DNA from: Pseudomonadota bacterium
GTDB taxonomy: Bacteria > Pseudomonadota > Gammaproteobacteria > Steroidobacterales > Steroidobacteraceae
Reading direction: 5' to 3'
Length of the DNA stretch: 64,000 nucleotides
NCBI GenBank assembly: GCA_023423935.1
Contig: JAFAEQ010000073.1
Span: 124,001 to 188,000, forward strand
A program made the translations under genes and the position numbers. Of the stretch, positions 44,252 through 52,693 are shown one piece after another. Below the pieces are notes generated by a model that saw nothing but the letters and a program-made list of their open reading frames with translations, was not told where the DNA came from and did no database searches. Position 1 is the first letter of the stretch; each line of letters opens with the position of its first letter.

Positions 44252-45178
44252 ATGTCTGACATTCACTGCGCAAGCGCCGTGCTCATGATTCGCCCGGTGC
44301 GTTTTGCGGGAAACGAGCAAACCGCCGCTTCGAATCGTTTTCAGCAACTCGACGCCGTGTCCGAGGACGTGCAGAGCCGCGCGCTGGCCGAGTTCGACGC
44401 ACTGTCGAGCGCGCTCGATGCCGCTGGCATCGACGTTCATGTCTTCGACGATACTTCTGAGCCGCACACCCCCGATTCCATTTTCCCGAACAACTGGGTG
44501 AGCTTTCACGCAGACGGCACGGTCGTGCTCTATCCGATGATGGCGCCCAACCGACGACTCGAACGGCGTCTCGACATCATCGAAGCGCTCGACATGCATC
44601 ATGGATTCCGTATTGCGCGCACCGTCGATCTTTCGCATCGGGAAGCGCAGGAGAAATTCCTCGAAGGCACGGGCAGCCTGGTGCTCGATCGCGCAAATCG
44701 CATCGCCTACGCCTGCCTGTCGCCGCGAACCGATATGGATGTGCTCGGCGAATTCGCGCAGCGCCTCGACTACGAGATCGTCGCCTTCGAGGCCACGGAT
44801 GCGAGCGGCACGCCGATCTATCACACCAACGTGCTGATGTCGGTGGGAGAGAAGTTCGCCGCCGTCTGCATCGAGTGCATCGAACCGCAGCGAAGATCCG
44901 CCGTCGTGAACATGCTGAGCTCGACCGGCCATGAGCTCGTGAATTTGACCCTGCCGCAGATGCACGGTTTCGCCGGCAACATGCTGCAACTTCGCACGCG
45001 CTCCGGCGAGCACCTCATTGCCATGTCGCAGGCCGCACGCAATGTGCTCGACCCGACGCAGATCGCTCTACTGGAGAAGCACGGAAAGATCGTCGCCGTA
45101 CCCATTCCCACCATCGAACGTCTCGGCGGCGGCAGCGTCCGCTGCATGATTGCGGAGGTGGGGTTGAGGAAGAAGTGA
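44252..45178 (+). CDS. ctlX: CtlX-type amidinotransferase / citrulline-associated protein
   Basis: Pentein-fold guanidine-modifying protein (308 aa), related to arginine deiminase. It contains FPNNWVSFHADGTVVLYPM (substrate Asn/His region), FLEGTGSLVLDR, the histidine motif QMHGFAGNMLQL and the C-terminal catalytic-cysteine segment GGGSVRCM. ATG 44252 is chosen because upstream in-frame sequence covers the lexA promoter. Divergent from lexA. The substrate is not established. Confidence 0.82.
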   Translation: MSDIHCASAVLMIRPVRFAGNEQTAASNRFQQLDAVSEDVQSRALAEFDALSSALDAAGIDVHVFDDTSEPHTPDSIFPNNWVSFHADGTVVLYPMMAPNRRLERRLDIIEALDMHHGFRIARTVDLSHREAQEKFLEGTGSLVLDRANRIAYACLSPRTDMDVLGEFAQRLDYEIVAFEATDASGTPIYHTNVLMSVGEKFAAVCIECIEPQRRSAVVNMLSSTGHELVNLTLPQMHGFAGNMLQLRTRSGEHLIAMSQAARNVLDPTQIALLEKHGKIVAVPIPTIERLGGGSVRCMIAEVGLRKK

Positions 45179-45183
45179 TGGCA

Positions 45184-45270
45184 AGTGAGTGATCAGTGAT
45201 AGGTGATGAGTGATGAGCAAGACCTCTGGATCGCCGGGCCCATCACTCGTCACTCATCACTCATCACTAT
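45184..45270. repeat. GTGATGA heptamer inverted repeat before plsY
   Basis: Left arm GTGATCA GTGATAG GTGATGA GTGATGA (45186-45217); right arm CATCACT CGTCACT CATCACT CATCACT (45241-45268). The arms are near-perfect reverse complements across a 23-nt loop. The element fills the ctlX-plsY gap, directly followed by TATAGAAT and then the plsY ATG. Confidence 0.8.
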
Positions 45271-45284
45271 AGAATTCGCGCCCT

Positions 45285-45929
45285 ATGCTCGAACTCGGTC
45301 TGAAAACACTCATTGCCTATCTGCTTGGCGCATTGATCGGCAGTCTGATCGTCGGTCAGCTCAAGGGGGGTGTGGACATTCGCACCCTGGGCAGCGGCAA
45401 TGCGGGCGGGACGAATGCGCTGCGAACGCAGGGCTATGGTTTTGCGTTCTGGGTGATGTTGATCGATATCGGTAAAGGATGGGTGGCCGCAGGATGGTTG
45501 CCGGGGCTTGCCATTCCCGGTGTCGGGTTCGATCCGCAGGTGAACCGCGATTGGCTGACCGTCGCCTGTGCGGCGGCCGTCGTGATCGGTCACGTCTATC
45601 CGGTGTGGTATGGATTTCGCGGTGGCAAAGGGGCGGCCACGCTCATCGGCGTGCTCGCAGGTTTGAAACCCATTGCGCTTCTACCGGTGCTCGGCGTGTG
45701 GCTGCTGACGGTCATGATCACCGGCTTCGTGGGATTGGCGACGATGCTGGCGACAGCTTCGTTTCCCGTCTATCTGCTCGCTGCAACCGAGCAACCCTCG
45801 GAGGCGCTGCTTGCCTTCGGCTGCGTCATGGTCGTGTTCGTGTGTTTCACGCATCGCGCAAACATCGAGCGGATGCGCCACGGTTCGGAGAATCGCGTAC
45901 GCCGGCTGTGGCTGTTTCGTCCGCGCTGA
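45285..45929 (+). CDS. plsY: Glycerol-3-phosphate acyltransferase PlsY
   Basis: Membrane acyltransferase (214 aa) using acyl-phosphate to make lysophosphatidate, the first step of phospholipid synthesis. Motif 1 GSGNAGGTNALR, motif 2 GHVYPVWYGFRGGKGAAT and motif 3 HRANIERM are present among five hydrophobic helices. The stop overlaps the birA start by one base (TGATG). No ribosome site is visible behind the repeat hairpin. Confidence 0.93.
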   Translation: MLELGLKTLIAYLLGALIGSLIVGQLKGGVDIRTLGSGNAGGTNALRTQGYGFAFWVMLIDIGKGWVAAGWLPGLAIPGVGFDPQVNRDWLTVACAAAVVIGHVYPVWYGFRGGKGAATLIGVLAGLKPIALLPVLGVWLLTVMITGFVGLATMLATASFPVYLLAATEQPSEALLAFGCVMVVFVCFTHRANIERMRHGSENRVRRLWLFRPR

Positions 45930-46948
45930 TGGCAGTGACCCGTAAATCGCAGACGCAGGCACGGCGCGAGCGATTGCTTTCGCTGCTTGCCGACGGTGAG
46001 TTCCATTCGGGCGAGCAACTCGCGCGTCGCTTGCGCATTTCGCGCGGCGGCGTGTGGAAGCTCGTTCATACGCTCGAAGCGCTCGGCGTGCAGATCCAGT
46101 CGCTGGCGCGGCAGGGCTACAAGCTGCCGTATGCCGTGAACCTGCTCGATGCGGACAAAATCCTGGAGTCGATCGGCGCTGCCGCGCGCGAGCGGATCGC
46201 GCGAATCGAAGTGCTGCTGACGGTCGACTCGACCAATCGGCATGTCTATGAGAGCAATGTCGTCGCGCCGGGACGTGCACATCTGTGTTTGGCAGAGATA
46301 CAAAGCGCCGGCCGCGGCAGGCGCGGTCGATCCTGGCTTGCACCGTTCGGCAGCGGGATCTGCATGTCGCTCGGCTGGCAGTTCGAAGATGCGCCGCCGA
46401 CGTTCTCGGCATTGAGTCTTGCGGTGGGAATTGCTGCCGTACGAGCGCTGAGGCGCTTCGGTGCGAGCGATGTCGGACTGAAATGGCCGAACGATCTGGT
46501 CTGGAAGAATCGCAAGCTCGGCGGGATCCTGATCGAGATGCGCGGTGAGTCCGGCGGTCCTGCGACTGTCGTGATCGGTATCGGTCTCAACATGCACATG
46601 CCTGCGGACACGCGGCTCGCCCTGGCCGAACAGCAGGCCGCATTGATCGCGGATGTGCACGAAATCCTTCGTGATCGCACACCGACGCGCAATGCGCTGG
46701 CAGCAGCCATCGCCGAGGAATTCATTGCAATGCTCGAGCTGTTCGCGGTCGAGGGATTTCAGCCTTTCATCGAGGAATGGCAGAAGCTCGATGTGCTCAT
46801 GCATGCGCCCGTCAAGGTCATGCAGGGTGCTCAAACCATCACGGGCATTGCGGCCGGGGTGGATCGCGAAGGCGCATTGCTCGTCGACGTCGATGGCGAG
46901 TGGCGACGTTTCATGTCCGGTGAAGTGAGCGTGCGGGCCTCGCGATGA
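45929..46948 (+). CDS. birA: Biotin-protein ligase / biotin operon repressor BirA
   Basis: Bifunctional enzyme (339 aa) that biotinylates acetyl-CoA carboxylase and represses biotin genes. An N-terminal winged helix (EQLARRLRISRGGVWKLVHTL) precedes the ligase domain, with adenylate-binding GRGRRGRSW and KWPNDLVWKNRKLGGIL. The C-terminal beta-barrel is present. The open frame extends further upstream, but ATG 45929 gives the expected regulator N-terminus. Confidence 0.93.
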   Translation: MAVTRKSQTQARRERLLSLLADGEFHSGEQLARRLRISRGGVWKLVHTLEALGVQIQSLARQGYKLPYAVNLLDADKILESIGAAARERIARIEVLLTVDSTNRHVYESNVVAPGRAHLCLAEIQSAGRGRRGRSWLAPFGSGICMSLGWQFEDAPPTFSALSLAVGIAAVRALRRFGASDVGLKWPNDLVWKNRKLGGILIEMRGESGGPATVVIGIGLNMHMPADTRLALAEQQAALIADVHEILRDRTPTRNALAAAIAEEFIAMLELFAVEGFQPFIEEWQKLDVLMHAPVKVMQGAQTITGIAAGVDREGALLVDVDGEWRRFMSGEVSVRASR

Positions 46949-47703
46949 TGCTGCTCATCGACATCGGCAACACGCGCATCAAATGGGCGAACGCGACTGG
47001 TCGCGCGCTGGGGATGCAATCGGCAGCCGTTCATCGCGACTGGACGAGCGAGGAGTTCGCAGCGCATGTGCTGCGTGGCGATCGCCCCGAGCGCGTCGTC
47101 ATCAGTAATGTCGGCGGCGATCACATTGCGGAGGTTGCGCGCGAAAGTCTGAGCCGTGTGTTCGCGATGGAACCGACCTTCGTATCGCCGGGCGCGCGCG
47201 CGGGCGGAGTGCGCAGTGGATATGCGAATCCCGCACAGATCGGCGTCGATCGCTGGGTGGCGATGATCGGTGCACGAAGCCTCGAAACCGGTGCCGCCTG
47301 TATCGTGAGCGTCGGCACCGCCATGACCGTCGATGCGCTCGATGCCAGCGGACAGCACCTGGGCGGCGTGATCGTGCCGGGGCCGGACCTGATGGTGTCC
47401 AGCTTGTTCGAGAACACGAGCGGGATCGCGCAACGTGCTCGTGAAGGCAGCGTGCGGGCATCGCTGTTCGCGGACAACACGCTCGGTGCAGTGAAGCAGG
47501 GGGCGATTCATGCGCTCGCGGCCTTGATCGATCGTGCGATGCAGACGATGCAGAGCGAGTCGGGCAGCGAGCCGTCGCTGCTGCTCACGGGAGGGGCCGT
47601 CGATGAGCTTCGGCCCGCGCTGCAACGGCCGTATCGACAGATACCGGATCTGATTCTGCGTGGGCTTGCGGTGCTTGCCGATGAGAGTTCAACAGATCCT
47701 TGA
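46945..47703 (+). CDS. coaX: Type III pantothenate kinase
   Basis: First enzyme of CoA synthesis (252 aa), ASKHA fold. The phosphate loop is LLIDIGNTRIKWA, with PAQIGVDRWVAMIGAR and the catalytic VSVGTAMTVDAL. The length is typical. It overlaps the birA stop by ATGA; birA-coaX is a common fusion or neighbour pair. Confidence 0.93.
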   Translation: MMLLIDIGNTRIKWANATGRALGMQSAAVHRDWTSEEFAAHVLRGDRPERVVISNVGGDHIAEVARESLSRVFAMEPTFVSPGARAGGVRSGYANPAQIGVDRWVAMIGARSLETGAACIVSVGTAMTVDALDASGQHLGGVIVPGPDLMVSSLFENTSGIAQRAREGSVRASLFADNTLGAVKQGAIHALAALIDRAMQTMQSESGSEPSLLLTGGAVDELRPALQRPYRQIPDLILRGLAVLADESSTDP

Positions 47704-47868
47704 GGCAGGGCGGCCGGACATGCATCGAATACCGGCTGGCCTCGATGCGGTACTGCGACACTGGTGCGGCCCCGCGCTCGCGACGTACATGCTCGATCGG
47801 CCGCATTGCCTCGTACGGGAAGGCATGCGCCCTCGTGTATGATCCGGCCTCGCCATTACGGAGGCACC

Positions 47869-48153
47869 ATGAGCATTGCACGTGCACGAGGCACTCTGAT
47901 CGCGATCCTGATGTTGAGTTGCGCAGCCGCGCATAGTGCAGACCCGCAAGCGGGTAAGGCATTGTCGCAGGCGCAATGCAGTCAATGTCACGATGCCGAC
48001 GACTGGGTGGGCGAGAGCGCTGCCTCCCTCGAATCGCTGATCCGCGATATCGTCGCCGGCAAGGTCAAGCACAAGACCGCCGTGCGGCTCTCCGACGCGC
48101 AGATCGCCGACGTCGCTGCCTACTGGGCGCAGGCGAGCGCCAGGCAGCGCTAA
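47869..48153 (+). CDS. Small periplasmic c-type cytochrome
   Basis: A 94-residue cytochrome with a signal peptide (ARGTLIAILMLSCAAAHSA) and one heme motif CSQCH. The likely axial Met is absent from the usual position near the C-terminus, so the sixth ligand is uncertain. GGAGGCACC precedes ATG 47869. Probably an electron carrier; its partner is unknown. Confidence 0.8.
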   Translation: MSIARARGTLIAILMLSCAAAHSADPQAGKALSQAQCSQCHDADDWVGESAASLESLIRDIVAGKVKHKTAVRLSDAQIADVAAYWAQASARQR

Positions 48154-48160
48154 GGAACCG

Positions 48161-48880
48161 ATGCGTACGCTGTGTCTGATCCTGATTCTCTGTAACGTGC
48201 TGTTCCTCAGCTGGTCGCAGCTTCTGGATGCGCGCGTGAAGGATCTGGATCGGCCGGCCCCGGTGAGTGTGAATCCGCCGCCTCGCATCGTGCTCGCCCG
48301 CGAAGTGGCCCCGGCTGAGCCTGTGCGTGTGAATCCGGTGCAGCCGCCGCGCGTCGCACCCTTGAATCCCTCCGGTGCGGGCGCGCTGGCGTCGAGCGAT
48401 CCGATGGCCTGCAGCAGTGTGGGGCCGTTCGCGGATCTGGCTGAGGCGTCACAAGCGCAGGCGGCGCTGAAGAATGCGGGCTTCGAGCCGCGACAGCGCG
48501 TCGAAGAGGGCGAGCTGTGGATCGGATACTGGGTCAGCGTCCAGGACTTCGAATCGCGCGAGACGGCAGAGGCGGCGCTGCGACTTTTGGTCAACAACGG
48601 TGTCAGCGATGTGTATCTGATGCCGGCGGCGGATTCCTCGAACGTGCTGTCGCTCGGCGTCTTCTCGGATTATCAGCGTGCACAACGCCGCGCCGAGGAG
48701 ATCCGCGCCCTGGGGCTGGAACCTCGCATCGACGATCGCAAGCGCTCCGGCTCCGTCTATTGGATCGATGCCGATCTGCCTGAGCCCGGCCGGCCGATCG
48801 ATACGACCATCTTCCAGACCGATCCGCGCAAGATCACCCGGCTGGAACTGCGGCCGTGCCCGCCGGGAGGCACCGGCTGA
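48161..48880 (+). CDS. SPOR domain-containing protein
   Basis: Envelope protein (239 aa) with an N-terminal membrane anchor or signal (LCLILILCNVLFLSWSQ) and a proline-rich linker. SPOR-type repeats follow (SVGPFADLAEASQAQAALKNAG; LSLGVFSDYQRAQRRAEEI). SPOR domains bind denuded peptidoglycan at division sites. It begins 7 bp after the cytochrome gene. The gene often follows coaX in related bacteria. Confidence 0.82.
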   Translation: MRTLCLILILCNVLFLSWSQLLDARVKDLDRPAPVSVNPPPRIVLAREVAPAEPVRVNPVQPPRVAPLNPSGAGALASSDPMACSSVGPFADLAEASQAQAALKNAGFEPRQRVEEGELWIGYWVSVQDFESRETAEAALRLLVNNGVSDVYLMPAADSSNVLSLGVFSDYQRAQRRAEEIRALGLEPRIDDRKRSGSVYWIDADLPEPGRPIDTTIFQTDPRKITRLELRPCPPGGTG

Positions 48881-48986
48881 ACGCGCAGGGGCGTCCTGCG
48901 CCATTTCCGGGATGAATCGGTCGCGCGCTGCCGGTACAATCCCGGCCCGTCGATGGTCCCAGGCGACCGTCGATCGATCTTCGAGT

Positions 48987-49062
48987 GCCGCTTTAGCTCA
49001 GTTGGTAGAGCAACCGCCTTGTAAGCGGTAGGTCATCTGTTCGAGTCAGATAAGCGGCACCA
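48987..49062 (+). tRNA. tRNA-Thr (anticodon TGT)
   Basis: A 76-nt cloverleaf: acceptor GCCGCTT/AAGCGGC, D-arm GCTC...GAGC, anticodon stem ACCGC/GCGGT with loop CTTGTAA (anticodon TGT), T-arm with TTCGAGT, discriminator A and encoded CCA. No other tRNA is adjacent. Confidence 0.95.
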
Positions 49063-49265
49063 TTTCCCCAAGCGGACGCTCTGTTCGCCGCCATCTCACG
49101 ATCGCCTCGGGATCCATCTCCGAAGCGCGTGCATCTTCGCCGCCGGCGCAATCTCACCCACGGCGCCCATCCCTTCTTCACTGCCACCAGCGTCATTCGC
49201 CTGCATGCCCGGCGAAGAGTGCCTGGGCTTCAGGCAGTTCGAAAGCCTGGGTTCTGGCGGGACGA

Positions 49266-49796
49266 ATGAAACGGAACCTTCCGCCTGCTGAAGGCTTAGG
49301 CACTGAAGATTTCCTGGGGAACTGCATGTTCGTTTCAGACTGTCCCGAGCGCGGGCGCACGGAGTTGCTGATTGCGGCACCCTCGGATGGGCTGGTGCTG
49401 GATTATTTTCGCGCGCTGGCCGCACGCTGGCCGGAGCAGATCACCGAGGAGCACCTGACCCTTGAAGGGGAGGTGCCGATCGCCTCGGGCCTGAGTCTCG
49501 GCGATGTATCGCCCGCCGTCGAAAAACTTGTCGCCGCCGAAGCGCAGTTGGTTTCGCACGTCGATCTGAGCTTCGGGGGTCTGAAGGTTTCTTATGTTCG
49601 CTCGAGCGGCCAGAGTCCCGAGCCGGTTCGCGACGGGATTCATGACGAGATCATCTTCGATCTCGATCGCACGACCGGCAACGAGCTGATCGCGCAAGTG
49701 GCGGTCTCATCGGCGTGCACGCGTTTCGATGTGCAGGGCTTGCGATCCGATCAGGACTTGAGCCCGCTCTTGCCGTTGCCCGCCACCAGTCGTTGA
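49266..49796 (+). CDS. Hypothetical protein
   Basis: A 176-residue soluble protein of unknown family. It contains acidic and hydrophobic segments such as IHDEIIFDLDRTTGNELI, with no signal peptide or membrane helix. The start may be ATG 49266 (GGGACGA upstream) or ATG 49326 (GGGGA upstream, giving 156 aa). The regular third-position GC bias supports coding. It lies between tRNA-Thr and the rsb operon. Confidence 0.55.
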   Translation: MKRNLPPAEGLGTEDFLGNCMFVSDCPERGRTELLIAAPSDGLVLDYFRALAARWPEQITEEHLTLEGEVPIASGLSLGDVSPAVEKLVAAEAQLVSHVDLSFGGLKVSYVRSSGQSPEPVRDGIHDEIIFDLDRTTGNELIAQVAVSSACTRFDVQGLRSDQDLSPLLPLPATSR

Positions 49797-49890
49797 CCGG
49801 CACTGACCTTTGCGTGACTGCTAATGCATTGCCCTTCCGGGTGTGAGGGCCTGCGCCTGCGCGCTGTCAGCATTCCGAGGGTGTGAAAAA

Positions 49891-49916
49891 GGAACTTCAC
49901 GCGCTGCAAATTCGTT
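49891..49916 (+). promoter_or_regulatory. ECF-type promoter candidate upstream of rsbR
   Basis: GGAAC (49891-49895), exactly 17 bp, then CGTT (49913-49916). This matches the GGAAC-N16/17-CGTT pattern of general-stress ECF sigma factors. It lies 117 bp before rsbR. The match could be chance. Confidence 0.35.
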
Positions 49917-50032
49917 GTGGCACTCTAGCCGCCAATCAGCACGTCGCCGATGCAGCGATTCCTAGAAGTACGGGCGGCGAGAACAGCACCGCCGGCACAG
50001 CCGGCAGATAAAAAAATTTACTGGAGGCTCGA

Positions 50033-50908
50033 GTGAGCGCCGAAAGCATGATCCTGGTCAAAGCCGTTACAGAACATGAATCAGAGCTGTTGAACGAGTG
50101 GATGCAGCTGCTGCGCAGTGGCGGTGCATTGCAGAGCGGGCGCATCAAGGAGGCCGAGCTCTCGACTCAGGCCCGCACGTTCCTTGGACTGTTGCGCACG
50201 GCATTGGCCGAAGGCGTCGATCTGAGCTCGCCCGCCTACGGACCGGTCAAGAATCTGTTGAGCGATCTCTCCCGTTCGCGCGCCGTGCAGGGCTTCTCTC
50301 CGGTCGAAACGGCCACCTTCGTTTTCTCGTTGAAGCGCGCGATCTTCAACCTGCTCAATCGTTCGAAGCTCGACGCCGCGGCGCTCGCCACTGCGACTTG
50401 GGAGGCAACAACCCTGCTCGATGAGCTGGGTCTGTACACCACTGAGGTATTCCAGAAGAGCCGCGAGGAGATCATCGTGCGTCAGCAGCGCGAGATCTCG
50501 GAGCTGTCCACGCCTGTCGTGAAGCTGTGGGAAGGCATCCTTGCATTGCCGTTGATCGGCACGCTGGACAGCGAACGTACGCAGGTCGTGATGGAGAACC
50601 TCCTGCAGAGCATCGTCGATCAGACGGCCGAGATCGCCATCATCGACATCACCGGTGTACCGACGGTCGATACGCTGACCGCGCAACATCTGCTGAAGAC
50701 GGTCGCTGCCGCACGGCTCATGGGCGCCGATTGCATCATCAGCGGCATTCGCCCGCAGATCGCGCAGACCATGGTGCATCTGGGGGTCGAGTTGAACGTG
50801 GTTTCGAAGGCGACGCTGGCCGATGCATTCGCGCTAGCGCTCAAACGAGTCAACCGCGCCATCGTCAGCGTAAAGCCGCGTGCGGCCCAGGCCGGTGCAG
50901 CGATTTAG
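50033..50908 (+). CDS. rsbR: RsbR-type stressosome protein (RsbRD_N plus STAS)
   Basis: Stressosome scaffold and sensor (291 aa). The N-terminal RsbRD_N-type helical domain (about 1-150) includes LSRSRAVQGFSPVETATFVFSLK. The STAS domain (about 160-280) keeps the two threonines phosphorylated by RsbT in Bacillus: about T177 (LIGTLDSERTQ) and about T214 (DITGVPTVDTLTAQHLL). GTG 50033 follows GGAGG. The N-terminal domain would sense the signal; no heme or flavin ligand can be named. Confidence 0.88.
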   Translation: MSAESMILVKAVTEHESELLNEWMQLLRSGGALQSGRIKEAELSTQARTFLGLLRTALAEGVDLSSPAYGPVKNLLSDLSRSRAVQGFSPVETATFVFSLKRAIFNLLNRSKLDAAALATATWEATTLLDELGLYTTEVFQKSREEIIVRQQREISELSTPVVKLWEGILALPLIGTLDSERTQVVMENLLQSIVDQTAEIAIIDITGVPTVDTLTAQHLLKTVAAARLMGADCIISGIRPQIAQTMVHLGVELNVVSKATLADAFALALKRVNRAIVSVKPRAAQAGAAI

Positions 50909-50911
50909 CCT

Positions 50912-51304
50912 ATGGAACGCATTCCTATTCTCAAGCTGGGTGACGCGCTGCTCGTCACCATTCAGGTCGACATGCACGACCGGCTGGCCACGGCGCTCGA
51001 AGAAGATCTCACGAACAAGATCGTGGCATACGGTGCGCGCGGCGTGTTGATCGACATCTCCTCGCTCGAGATCGTCGACAGTTTCATCGGTCGCATGCTC
51101 GACAACATTGCCGCGGTTTCGCGAGTGCTCGATGCGGAAACGGTCGTGGTCGGAATGCGACCGGCGGTGGCGATCACGCTCGTGGAGCTCGGCCTGTCGC
51201 TTGCGGGCGTGAAGACTGCGTTGAACGTCGAGCGAGGGATGGCCCTGATCCAGCGTCGCGAGGAGCCGGTCGAGCTCGATTCGCCGCAAGACGATGAGCT
51301 CTGA
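50912..51304 (+). CDS. rsbS: RsbS stressosome STAS protein
   Basis: Single-STAS antagonist (130 aa) that binds and inhibits RsbT until phosphorylated. The conserved serine is about S57 in IDISSLEIVDSFIGRML, equivalent to B. subtilis S59. It starts 3 bp after rsbR and overlaps rsbT by 11 nt. Confidence 0.9.
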   Translation: MERIPILKLGDALLVTIQVDMHDRLATALEEDLTNKIVAYGARGVLIDISSLEIVDSFIGRMLDNIAAVSRVLDAETVVVGMRPAVAITLVELGLSLAGVKTALNVERGMALIQRREEPVELDSPQDDEL

Positions 51305-51701
51305 AGCCACGCACGACGTTCTTCCCATCCGCAGCTCCGATGACGTCGTGCAGGTTCGTCAGCGGGTTCGCAGCGTTGCGGTGGACGTCGGGCTCAGCCT
51401 GATCGATCAGACAAAGATCATCACGGCCGCAAGCGAGCTGGCGCGCAACACACTGATCTATGGCGGGGGCGGCACGATGTCCATCGAGCCGATCGCCGAC
51501 GGCATTCGCAGAGGTGTGCGTCTGACATTCGAAGATCGCGGGCCGGGCATTGCGGATCTGCAGCTTGCGTTGACCGACGGCTACACGACCGGCAACGGGC
51601 TGGGGCTCGGATTGAGTGGCGCAAAGCGGCTCTCCAACGAGTTCAACATCGAATCCAAAGTGGGCGTCGGCACTCGCGTCACGATTGCGCGCTGGAAATG
51701 A
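51294..51701 (+). CDS. rsbT: RsbT serine/threonine kinase (stressosome switch)
   Basis: GHKL-type protein kinase (135 aa) that phosphorylates RsbR and RsbS, then leaves to activate a partner. The N-box is AASELARNTLIYGGGG and the G boxes are EDRGPGIAD and GNGLGLGLSGAKRL. It overlaps both neighbours (11 nt with rsbS, 4 nt ATGA with the next gene). No RsbU-type phosphatase is in the window, so the released RsbT probably acts on the kinases downstream. Confidence 0.9.
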   Translation: MSSEATHDVLPIRSSDDVVQVRQRVRSVAVDVGLSLIDQTKIITAASELARNTLIYGGGGTMSIEPIADGIRRGVRLTFEDRGPGIADLQLALTDGYTTGNGLGLGLSGAKRLSNEFNIESKVGVGTRVTIARWK

Positions 51702-52693
51702 CGATGCAGTTGCAGATCGTCGCCGATGTCAGTCAGGTCGCCGAGATGAGGCGCGCAGTCACTGACCTCGCCGCGAATCTGGGATTCGATGAAACCGCGA
51801 AAGGACGCGCCGCGCTCGTGGCCACTGAGCTTGCGACCAATCTCCTGAAGCACGGCGGCGGAGGTGAGGCGCTCATCGGTCCTTACGAGGACGCCACCGG
51901 TTTCGGCGTGCAGATCATTGCACTCGACAAGGGCTCGGGATTCGAAGATCTGGGTGCCGCGCTGAAGGACGGCTATTCCACTGCAGGCACCGCAGGTCAC
52001 GGGCTGGGTTCGATCCGCCGTCAATCGCAGGTGTGCGAGATCGTCACCTGGCCCGCCCTTGGCTCCGCAGTGCTGGCCCGGGTCGCAAAGGATCCCAGCC
52101 ATGAGCGCGAAGAGAGACATCCTGCGTGGGGCGGAATTACGGTGCCGTATCCAGGGGAAAGCGTCTGCGGGGATTCGTTCGTGGTCCTGGACTCGGCCGC
52201 GGGGCTCACGATGCTCGTCGCGGACGGTTTGGGTCACGGGCCGGAAGCGGCCACGGCCGCGCAGGAAGCCGCGCGCCTGTTCCGCGCATGTATTCACCAG
52301 AGCGTTCCGCAATTGCTCGAATCGATTCATCTGGGTTTGCGGGCCACGCGCGGTGCCGCGATCGCAGTCGCGCGGTTTTCGAATGCGAGCACCGTGACGT
52401 TCGGCGGGATCGGGAATATCGCCGGAGCGGTGATCGAGAATCAGCAGATGCGCCGGATGGTGTCACTCAATGGCACGGCAGGACACAACGCTCGCAAGAT
52501 CCAGACCTTCGACTATCACTGCAACGATGGCATCGTGGTGCTGGCCTCCGATGGCCTCGGCACGCACTGGTCGATGGATCGTTATCCGGGGTTGACCGCG
52601 GCTCATCCCAGTCTCGCTGCCGCGGTGCTGTATCGGGATCATTCGCGTCGCCGCGACGACACGTGCGTAGTGGTGGCGCGCAGGATGCACTGA
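51698..52693 (+). CDS. GHKL ATPase fused to SpoIIE-type (PP2C) phosphatase, RsbX role
   Basis: Two-domain protein (331 aa). Residues about 1-130 are an RsbW/RsbT-like ATPase (VATELATNLLKHGGGGEAL; DKGSGFEDL). Residues about 145-331 are a PP2C-like phosphatase with metal aspartates in SVCGDSFVVL, VADGLGHGPEAA and VLASDGLGTHW. It probably resets the stressosome by dephosphorylating RsbR/RsbS, as RsbX does. Its stop overlaps the next ATG by one base. Confidence 0.85.
   Translation: MTMQLQIVADVSQVAEMRRAVTDLAANLGFDETAKGRAALVATELATNLLKHGGGGEALIGPYEDATGFGVQIIALDKGSGFEDLGAALKDGYSTAGTAGHGLGSIRRQSQVCEIVTWPALGSAVLARVAKDPSHEREERHPAWGGITVPYPGESVCGDSFVVLDSAAGLTMLVADGLGHGPEAATAAQEAARLFRACIHQSVPQLLESIHLGLRATRGAAIAVARFSNASTVTFGGIGNIAGAVIENQQMRRMVSLNGTAGHNARKIQTFDYHCNDGIVVLASDGLGTHWSMDRYPGLTAAHPSLAAAVLYRDHSRRRDDTCVVVARRMH

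Noticed and set aside
47660..47842. 60-codon open frame after coaX
   Set aside because: Overlaps the coaX end in another frame and shows no ribosome site or family.
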